Assembly: GCA_947306845.1 (NCBI GenBank)
Contig: CAMZHP010000088.1
Span: forward strand, 1 to 10,834
Source of the DNA: an uncultured Prevotellaceae bacterium
GTDB taxonomy: Bacteria > Bacteroidota > Bacteroidia > Bacteroidales > Bacteroidaceae
Direction of reading: 5' to 3'
DNA length: 10,834 bases
The notes under the pieces are model-generated. The model was not told the DNA's origin. It saw only the letters and a list, made by a program, of their open reading frames with translations, and made no database searches. Shown piece by piece: positions 6,800 through 10,834 of this stretch (position 1 is the first letter of the stretch; each line of letters starts with the position of its first letter). Both the position numbers and the translations under genes were made by a program.

Positions 6800-7582
6800 T
6801 CAATGCTTTGTTCTCTTCTCAAAATAGTATTGACCCTTGTGCTGGGTGCGGTGTCCGTATTCGATGGCCCTGACAGGGCAGTGATGGTAGCAGGCGAAGC
6901 AACTCAGGCAACGCCCGTTGTGTTGCCATTCGGGCAGATGGTCGGTCATGGCGATATTGCCGGCAGGGCATGAGCTGGCGCATCGTCCGCAGCCTGTGCA
7001 TTGGTCTTTGTTTACTTTGAAAGGCCTGTCAGTGAGCAGACACCGCTTGAAGGCAGCTCCGAGCACCCTGCTGTTGATGCGGGGCCAATGGCTGAGGTGC
7101 AACTGGCGCACACCGTATAGCCGTTGGCTGATCATCTCGGTATAGTGGTGCAGGTCTTCCGCTGCTTGGCGTTTTTTCTTTTCTTCCTTCTCCGGCGGGT
7201 CGGTGTCCATGAACGGCAGTCCCACATAGCTTTCTGGCATCTGCAGCGAGAAGGCACTGTCGAGCGTAAGACCGCAATGTCTGAGGTCATCGGCGAGGAT
7301 GTCGATGGTTTCGCCGATGTCGTCGCCGGCCGTGCAGAGCGCCCAGCAGTAATGCTTTCCGGCGGCTACCGTCCTGAGCCTTTGCACAAACGCTCTCACC
7401 ATGACGGGCGGGCGCCATCCATGCACGGGGAAACAGAAACCGATCCGCTCGTTCTCCTGGGGTGCGCACAGAGGTTCCCCGTCTGGCAGGGCGGCGATAT
7501 TGATGAGTGGCTCTTGGATGGCCTCGCTGATGGCTCGTGCCGCCCAGAGGGTGTTGCCGGTGCAGGAGAGATAGTAAATCAC
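6800..7582 (-). CDS. EFR1-type flavodoxin/ferredoxin fusion protein
   Basis: A 260-residue cytoplasmic redox protein. The N-terminal flavodoxin-like half starts MIYYLSCTGNT with the phosphate loop SCTGNT (6-11), followed by FPVHGWRPP (51-59) and TAGDDIG (84-90). The C-terminal half is a 2x[4Fe-4S] ferredoxin: C195-x2-C198-x2-C201-x3-C205-P and C225-x2-C228-x2-C231-x3-C235-P. This matches the EFR1 family seen in many anaerobes; its physiological electron partners are not known. The start is GTG at 7580-7582: it gives the family's exact N-terminus, and the frame is closed by TAG a few codons upstream. A TATTTTTG box ends 4 bases before the GTG, so the mRNA is probably leaderless. The M6-like protease gene follows after 6 bases, an unexpected pairing of a cytosolic redox protein with a secreted protease. 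Confidence 0.9.
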   Translation of the reverse strand: MIYYLSCTGNTLWAARAISEAIQEPLINIAALPDGEPLCAPQENERIGFCFPVHGWRPPVMVRAFVQRLRTVAAGKHYCWALCTAGDDIGETIDILADDLRHCGLTLDSAFSLQMPESYVGLPFMDTDPPEKEEKKKRQAAEDLHHYTEMISQRLYGVRQLHLSHWPRINSRVLGAAFKRCLLTDRPFKVNKDQCTGCGRCASSCPAGNIAMTDHLPEWQHNGRCLSCFACYHHCPVRAIEYGHRTQHKGQYYFEKRTKH

Positions 7583-7586
7583 GTTG

Positions 7587-7594
7587 CAAAAATA
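7587..7594 (-). promoter_or_regulatory. -7 box upstream of the EFR1-type gene, probable leaderless transcript
   Basis: TATTTTTG on the minus strand fits TAnnTTTG and lies 4 bases before the GTG start, leaving essentially no leader. A -33 TTTG at the normal 18-20-base distance is not evident; the nearest is too close. The plus strand at 7651-7666 has a small hairpin TTTTTG-ACAG-CAAAAA of unknown role. Confidence 0.5.
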
Positions 7595-7666
7595 CGACTA
7601 TTTTCAAAAATAATAAAATGTTTATATGCCTTTTCTCATGCCGCCGTGCATTTTTGACAGCAAAAA

Positions 7667-7698
7667 GTTGCCCGTCTCTGATTTTTTGCGTAATATTG
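7667..7698 (+). promoter_or_regulatory. Weak promoter candidate for the DUF3256 gene
   Basis: TAATATTG (7691-7698) has one mismatch to TAnnTTTG; GTTG (7667-7670), 20 bases upstream, has one mismatch to the -33 TTTG. The leader would be about 60 bases. Confidence 0.35.
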
Positions 7699-7761
7699 CG
7701 GTCACTTTCGAGCATACCATTCCATCATGGGGAGTGTAGGAGTTGGGAAGTTCACAAAATA

Positions 7762-8391
7762 ATGACAATGAGACGATTTTTCACGGCAGTACTGATGGTG
7801 GCGGTAGGAATCACCGCGAGCGCCCAGAGAAAGATGGCTGACTTCATCGTGGCCATGCCCGATTCCGTCGTGCCTTATCTCAATAAGGTCAAGCGCACCG
7901 AGATGGTGGATTTCTATGGGATGGGGGTCAAGGCGGAGACTTTCAATCTGCTCTCTGAGGGAACAGTCCTCGACTCGCTCACGGCTTTTTATGCTCATAT
8001 CGCCCTCAGCGAGAGCTCGCGCATGCAGATGGCATTGCTGACGGCCGAGAAGGACACAGTGCTCTGCATGGTGAGGACGTTGCTGGGCGAGGCGCCTGAG
8101 TCGGTGGTCAGCTTCTACGATGCCGGTTGGCGCAAACTTGACAGTAACCGTTTCCTGGATGCGATAGATCCTTCGTCATTGGTCGCCAGACCCGACACCA
8201 TGGATGTGGAACGCTATGAGACCCTCCTCCGATGGATTGATCCCATGATGGTGCAGGCCGTGCTTTCTCCTGATGACAACTCGCTCTGTTTCTCGCTCTC
8301 CACGCCAATGGTCAGCAAAAAGGAACGGGAGGAACTAAAAGCTATATTGTTGCAAAGAAAAGTTAAGTGGAATGGTTCGAGATTTAATTAA
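7762..8391 (+). CDS. DUF3256 family secreted protein
   Basis: A 209-residue protein. The signal peptide is residues 1-21 (MTMRRFFTAVLMVAVGITASA-Q), so the product is periplasmic or exported. The mature part has the DUF3256 pattern: MADFIVAMPDSVVPYLNK, then EMVDFYGMGVKAETFNLLSEGTVLDSLT, a central ALSESSRMQMALL, CMVRTLLGEAPESVVSFYDAGW, and a C-terminal region with AVLSPDDNSLCFSLSTP. DUF3256 proteins occur widely in Bacteroidales and have no established function. An ATG at 7768 is an equally good start; both lie just before the signal peptide. The last codons (about 8349-8373) form one arm of a long imperfect inverted repeat whose other arm overlaps the promoter of the small RNA downstream. The gene is divergent from the EFR1-type operon with a 179-base shared upstream region. 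Confidence 0.85.
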   Translation: MTMRRFFTAVLMVAVGITASAQRKMADFIVAMPDSVVPYLNKVKRTEMVDFYGMGVKAETFNLLSEGTVLDSLTAFYAHIALSESSRMQMALLTAEKDTVLCMVRTLLGEAPESVVSFYDAGWRKLDSNRFLDAIDPSSLVARPDTMDVERYETLLRWIDPMMVQAVLSPDDNSLCFSLSTPMVSKKEREELKAILLQRKVKWNGSRFN

Positions 8392-8458
8392 TGTTAATTA
8401 TATCCCTTTTTGATAACAGAAAGGGGCAATATTCCACTAAAATGCTTAACTTTGCAAC
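8349..8458. repeat. Long imperfect inverted repeat linking the DUF3256 3' end and the small-RNA promoter
   Basis: Colinear arm pieces: GTTGCAAAG (8349-8357) with CTTTGCAAC (8450-8458); GTTAAG (8362-8367) with CTTAAC (8445-8450); AGTGGAAT (8366-8373) with ATTCCACT (8431-8438). Inside lies CCCTTT (8404-8409) with AAAGGG (8420-8425). The right arm contains the TAACTTTG box of the small RNA. Confidence 0.6.
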
Positions 8459-8527
8459 GTGTTTTTCATGGTATTAGATTATTAAGGTTAATAAAGATTG
8501 GTTGTCGTGAGACAATCAATTTTTTTT
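8447..8527 (+). ncRNA. Small RNA resembling the Bacteroidales-1 RNA motif
   Basis: A self-contained transcription unit without an open frame. TAACTTTG (8447-8454) fits the Bacteroidetes -7 box, placing the 5' end near 8459-8461. The body contains TTTTTCATGGTATTAGATT (8462-8480) and AAGGTTAATAAAGATTGG (8484-8501). It closes with a terminator: 14-bp stem 8493-8506/8511-8524 (two G-U pairs), GTGA loop of the GNRA type, and an 8-T run at 8520-8527. I recall this promoter-body-terminator layout and conserved body from Bacteroidales genomes and from the computationally defined Bacteroidales-1 RNA motif, which was bounded by such a promoter and terminator. No -33 TTTG is seen at the right distance. 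Function is unknown. The name rests on memory and is less certain than the presence of a small RNA. Confidence 0.6.
8493..8527 (+). terminator. Intrinsic terminator of the small RNA
   Basis: Stem AAAGATTGGTTGTC (8493-8506), GTGA tetraloop, GACAATCAATTTTT (8511-8524) with eight consecutive T at 8520-8527. This is the strongest intrinsic terminator in the window. Confidence 0.8.
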
Positions 8528-8561
8528 GTGCCTGTCACATATCTCCCCCCCGATTTTTTTA

Positions 8562-8760
8562 TCACGAATTTGAGAATTTTCGAATTATTCTTCACTCTTC
8601 ACTCTTCACTCTTCACTTTCTTGTCCCGAATTAGAGAATTATCGAATTATTCTTCACTCTTCACTCTTCACTCTTCACTTCCTTGTCACGAATTAGAGAA
8701 TTTTCGAATTATTCTTCACTCTTCACTCTTCACTCTTCACTTTCTTCACTCTTCACTTTC
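8562..8760. repeat. Three 62-bp tandem repeats, each with an internal heptamer array
   Basis: Units begin at 8562, 8624 and 8686, exactly 62 bases apart, followed by a partial unit to 8760. Each has a unique part (TCACGAATTAGAGAATTTTCG, slightly varied) with several GAATT/AATT elements that can fold (AGAAT...ATTCT), then about four copies of the heptamer CTTCACT. The third unit and the partial unit overlap the last codons of the patatin-like gene on the minus strand. A C7 tract at 8545-8551 and a T7 tract at 8554-8560 lie just before the array. No gene is seen between 8392 and 8729 apart from the small RNA. Confidence 0.92.
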
Positions 8761-9599
8761 AAAAAGTCCTTGATCCTCTCCAACTGCCTCAGCCCCTCCC
8801 TGCGTCCGACGTCATACACCGCCTGCATCTCATCAGGATTGTGAGAGACATGCCCGATGCGGATCGGTTCTGAGGGCCGGATGACCAGCGCTTTACCTTC
8901 AGCCTCCCGCTGCCTGACATACTCCAATTGCTGATTGTACATGATGTGGCGCTCATCGAGGGCTTTGATCATCGCCGGATATTTGCGTAGAGCCATCCGC
9001 ATGAGCGGCATCAGCTTGTTGTGGCCTTTCGTATAGTCAGCGGGTTGGGTGAGGATGACCACGTTTCGCTCATACCTCTCACTTTCAAAAAAAGCCAGGG
9101 GAATCGAGTCGGCCACCCCGCCGTCGAGCAGCAGATGATCACCGATGCTCACGGGTTTCGACACGAAGGGCATCGAGGCGGAGGCACGTACCCAGTCGTA
9201 GGTCTCATGCCCTCCTTTGTTCAGGTATTGGTAAACAGCTTTGCCGGTTCTCACCTCGGTGCATACCAACCAAAAAGCTGTCTTGCTCTGCTCAAAGGTC
9301 TCGCTGTCGAAAGGGTCGAGGTGCTCGGGCAATATGTGGTAGGCGAACTCCGCGCCGAAGAGGTCGCCCGTGGTCAGCCACGACCGCATGCTGCAATAGC
9401 GCCAGTCGTGAGCAAACCGCTTGTTGTAACGGATGGTGCGGCCCAGTTGGCGGGATACGTAATTGATGCCGAAAGCGGCGCCTGCCGACACGCCCACCAC
9501 ACCGTCGAAGGTCACGTTGGCCTCCAGCAGCACGTCGAGGATCCCGGCGGTGAACAATCCCCGCATCGCTCCTCCCTCAAGCACCAGTCCCGTTTTCAT
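8730..9599 (-). CDS. Patatin-like phospholipase (YjjU/RssA-type)
   Basis: A 289-residue patatin-family protein without signal peptide, so probably cytoplasmic or membrane-associated. The N-terminus LVLEGGAMRGLFTAGIL (5-21) supplies the oxyanion glycine loop, GVSAG (36-40) carries the catalytic S38, and DGG (159-161) in LLLDGGVADSIP carries the partner D159, so the Ser-Asp dyad is intact. Such proteins hydrolyse acyl ester bonds of lipids; the natural substrate is not known, and the closest resemblance is to the short bacterial YjjU type. The last nine residues (KVKSEESEE) and the TGA at 8730-8732 are encoded by the heptamer repeat array, so the original C-terminus was probably replaced or extended by repeat DNA. 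A TATCTTTG box at 9658-9665 is the likely promoter, with a leader of about 55 bases. Confidence 0.9.
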   Translation of the reverse strand: MKTGLVLEGGAMRGLFTAGILDVLLEANVTFDGVVGVSAGAAFGINYVSRQLGRTIRYNKRFAHDWRYCSMRSWLTTGDLFGAEFAYHILPEHLDPFDSETFEQSKTAFWLVCTEVRTGKAVYQYLNKGGHETYDWVRASASMPFVSKPVSIGDHLLLDGGVADSIPLAFFESERYERNVVILTQPADYTKGHNKLMPLMRMALRKYPAMIKALDERHIMYNQQLEYVRQREAEGKALVIRPSEPIRIGHVSHNPDEMQAVYDVGRREGLRQLERIKDFLKVKSEESEE

Positions 9600-9657
9600 C
9601 TTTGTCGTTTCCTTGGATTTCTTTCCGTTCTTTAACGGTTTTATCGCTTTTATCGGG

Positions 9658-9665
9658 CAAAGATA
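9658..9665 (-). promoter_or_regulatory. -7 box upstream of the patatin-like gene
   Basis: TATCTTTG on the minus strand matches TAnnTTTG, about 58 bases before the ATG. The only TTTG upstream (9680-9683) is about 5 bases too close for a standard -33 box. Confidence 0.45.
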
Positions 9666-9685
9666 CTACTTATTTTGCTCAAACT

Positions 9686-9717
9686 GTTGCGTTTGTCACA
9701 GATTCTTTTTATATTTG
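9686..9717 (+). promoter_or_regulatory. Promoter of the small secreted protein gene at 9745
   Basis: TATATTTG (9710-9717) matches TAnnTTTG; GTTG (9686-9689) stands 20 bases upstream as a one-mismatch -33 box. The leader would be about 22 bases. Confidence 0.5.
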
Positions 9718-9744
9718 CTCCCAAACTCTAAAATATAACAGATA

Positions 9745-10356
9745 ATGAGAAAAAAGATTGCTTTTGTATTTTTCTTGTGTTGCCTGTCGTTTCAGATGAC
9801 CAGTGCCCAGGACCTCAAGGAGGCCATCCGTGACCACTATTCCGCAGTCAAGGAATCTATTGCCAATCTGTCCCAGATTGAGGCAGAAGGTGAGAAATAT
9901 CCCGTCAATGAATGCTACAAGGTCAAGGTGAAGCAGAACTTGCCTGGAACTGGGCTTCACGAGGAGGATGTGACCTTGTATTACGGAGAAGTCGAGGGTA
10001 GTGATGAGGTATATCCTGCCCATTGGTTGGAGTATGTGTCTGTCAGTTACAATTTCGCAGATAGAAAGTATTATCAGGAGTTCCTGTTCGACAATAAGGG
10101 GCACATCACCTTCATCTATGCGCTGAACCCCGAAGTCGAGGACGGCAAGGAGCATGAGTTCCGCCTCTATTTCGACAAGGGAAAACTCTTTGATGCCTTG
10201 GTGAAGAGCCGCAAGGTAGGGGGAAAAGACTTTTCCAAGGAGTATTCCGGCAAGACGCTTCCGCTTAAATACCATACCCTCTATCAGCAGTTAGCAGATG
10301 AAATCACCAAGTATGGCCGCCTCTTCGAGGCTATCGATGGCGCCACACACCATTGA
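9745..10356 (+). CDS. Small secreted protein of unknown family
   Basis: A 203-residue protein I do not recognise. Residues 1-21 are a clear signal peptide (MRKKIAFVFFLCCLSFQMTSA-Q), with no lipobox placing a Cys at the cleavage site, so it is periplasmic or secreted. The mature part begins with a helical, charged stretch (DLKEAIRDHYSAVKESIANLSQIEAEG, broken by no Cys), followed by a mixed region rich in aromatic and charged residues (CYKVKVKQ, VTLYYGEVEG, YYQEFLFDNKGHITFIYAL, EFRLYFDKGKLFDALV) suggestive of a beta-sheet fold. It contains one Cys (residue 57) after processing. The stop TGA (10354-10356) lies inside the heptamer array at 10352-10379. The GH29 gene follows 115 bases later on the same strand with no obvious promoter of its own, so the two may share a transcript. 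Confidence 0.75.
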   Translation: MRKKIAFVFFLCCLSFQMTSAQDLKEAIRDHYSAVKESIANLSQIEAEGEKYPVNECYKVKVKQNLPGTGLHEEDVTLYYGEVEGSDEVYPAHWLEYVSVSYNFADRKYYQEFLFDNKGHITFIYALNPEVEDGKEHEFRLYFDKGKLFDALVKSRKVGGKDFSKEYSGKTLPLKYHTLYQQLADEITKYGRLFEAIDGATHH

Positions 10357-10385
10357 AGATTGAAAATTGAAGATTGAAAATTAAG
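10352..10385 (+). repeat. Heptamer tandem array over the stop codon of the 9745 gene
   Basis: ATTGAAG-ATTGAAA-ATTGAAG-ATTGAAA (10352-10379) followed by the degenerate ATTAAG: a 7-base period with a perfect 14-base superperiod. The gene's TGA is formed by the first unit. Confidence 0.9.
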
Positions 10386-10403
10386 CCTCCCCCTTCTCCG
10401 TAC

Positions 10404-10422
10404 GAACGCGCTTTGCGCGTTC
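10404..10422. terminator. GC-rich palindromic hairpin upstream of the fucosidase gene
   Basis: GAACGCGC-TTT-GCGCGTTC is a perfect 8-bp stem with a 3-base loop. No T run follows, so a classical intrinsic terminator is doubtful; it could be a pause, processing or binding site between the 9745 gene and the fucosidase gene. A pyrimidine-rich stretch with CTCTCATC repeats follows at 10422-10456. Confidence 0.35.
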
Positions 10423-10471
10423 CTCTCCTCTCATCCTCTCATCCTTCCATCCCCTCAAAACCTCAACAACC

Positions 10472-10834
10472 ATGTCAAGACTTTTTTATTTTCTCACAGC
10501 CCTGATGATGGGCAGTGCCGTGGGCGCTCAGACCTATCAGGTGCCTGTATCGGAAGAGCACGAGCAGATGCAAACCGGCAAGTTCCAACCCACATGGCAG
10601 TCGCTGAAGACACACCAGACCCCGGAGTGGTTCCGCGATGCGAAGTTCGGCATTTGGGCGCACTGGGGACCGCAGTGCGTCGAGGGCTCCGGCGACTGGA
10701 TGGCGCGAAGTATGTACATGGAGGGAAACCAGGCTTACAAATGGCATGTGGAGCACTACGGCCATCCCTCGGAGTTTGGCTTCAAGGATATCCTGCCGCT
10801 GTTCAAGGCGGAGAAATGGGATCCGGAGCAACTG
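10472..10834 (+). CDS. GH29 alpha-L-fucosidase (partial, C-terminus off the right edge)
   Basis: An open frame of 121 codons runs from ATG 10472 to the window edge. Residues 1-19 are a signal peptide (MSRLFYFLTALMMGSAVGA-Q). From residue 51 the sequence PEWFRDAKFGIWAHWGPQ and GSGDWMARSMY, then HYGHPSEFGFKDILPLFKAEKWDPEQL, match the N-terminal half of the GH29 catalytic barrel; H64 and W65 lie in the fucose-binding block found as KFGIFxHWG in other members. GH29 enzymes release alpha-linked L-fucose by a retaining mechanism; the catalytic Asp lies further along and is not in the window. The protein is exported, so it likely acts on host mucin or plant fucosylated glycans (inference). No ribosome binding site is seen, only pyrimidine-rich sequence, and no promoter box is evident in the 115-base gap. 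Confidence 0.93.
   Translation, partial: MSRLFYFLTALMMGSAVGAQTYQVPVSEEHEQMQTGKFQPTWQSLKTHQTPEWFRDAKFGIWAHWGPQCVEGSGDWMARSMYMEGNQAYKWHVEHYGHPSEFGFKDILPLFKAEKWDPEQL

Noticed and set aside
7124..7657. Open frame of 177 codons on the plus strand
   Set aside because: Antisense to the EFR1-type gene; no family features.
8545..8551. C7 tract as a phase-variable promoter or coding switch
   Set aside because: It is in no coding frame and not between promoter boxes of an identified gene; kept only as a note.
8562..8760. CRISPR array
   Set aside because: The units are identical end to end with no variable spacers, and no cas genes are near.
8498..8773. Frame of 91 codons (plus strand) through the heptamer array
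   Set aside because: It is open only because the heptamer has no stop on that strand; the product is SLFTLHS-type repeat.
9021..9635. Open frame of 204 codons on the plus strand
   Set aside because: Antisense to the patatin-like gene with intact catalytic motifs.
9709..10275. Open frame of 188 codons on the minus strand
   Set aside because: Antisense to the 9745 gene, which has the better case: signal peptide and promoter box.

Overview
The window looks like Bacteroidales DNA, most likely Prevotellaceae. The grounds are the families present (DUF4494, DUF3256, an EFR1-type ferredoxin, an ECF sigma factor paired with a membrane/beta-barrel anti-sigma factor), Bacteroidetes promoter boxes of the form TAnnTTTG, weak or absent Shine-Dalgarno sites, and a C-terminal tail of the type IX-sorting style (LDGRKV...LPRGIYI) on a secreted protease. 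No rRNA, tRNA, CRISPR array, transposase or phage gene was seen. The genus is inference; the phylum is well supported.

Left to right: 1-202 (-) is the N-terminal part of a HigB-type mRNA-interferase toxin cut by the window edge. 203-509 is a divergent intergenic region holding two promoters and three stacked inverted repeats. 510-1664 (+) is a two-gene operon: a DUF4494 protein and the PLP-homeostasis protein YggS/PLPBP. 1687-3497 (-) is an overlapping ECF sigma / anti-sigma pair; the anti-sigma protein has a cytoplasmic N-terminus, one membrane helix, a repeat-bearing periplasmic linker and a C-terminal outer-membrane beta-barrel, which is the layout of the Dma/Das systems of Bacteroides. 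Divergent from it is a lipoprotein serpin (3644-4963, +), which converges on an M6-like secreted metalloprotease (4988-6793, -) that lies 6 bases behind an EFR1-type flavodoxin/ferredoxin protein (6800-7582, -).

Divergent from that pair is a DUF3256 secreted protein (7762-8391, +). It is followed by a probable small RNA with promoter and intrinsic terminator (about 8447-8527), resembling the Bacteroidales-1 RNA motif, and by three 62-bp tandem repeats built around heptamers (8562-8760) that run into the 3' end of a patatin-like phospholipase gene (8730-9599, -). The right end has a small secreted protein of unknown family (9745-10356, +), whose stop codon lies in a second, unrelated heptamer array, and the 5' part of a secreted GH29 alpha-L-fucosidase (10472 onward).

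The theme is envelope and secretion: an envelope-sensing sigma system, a surface protease inhibitor, a secreted protease, a lipase-like protein and a glycosidase. The most unusual parts are the trans-envelope anti-sigma factor with its tandem-repeat linker, the small RNA, and the heptamer arrays that supply stop codons to two unrelated genes.
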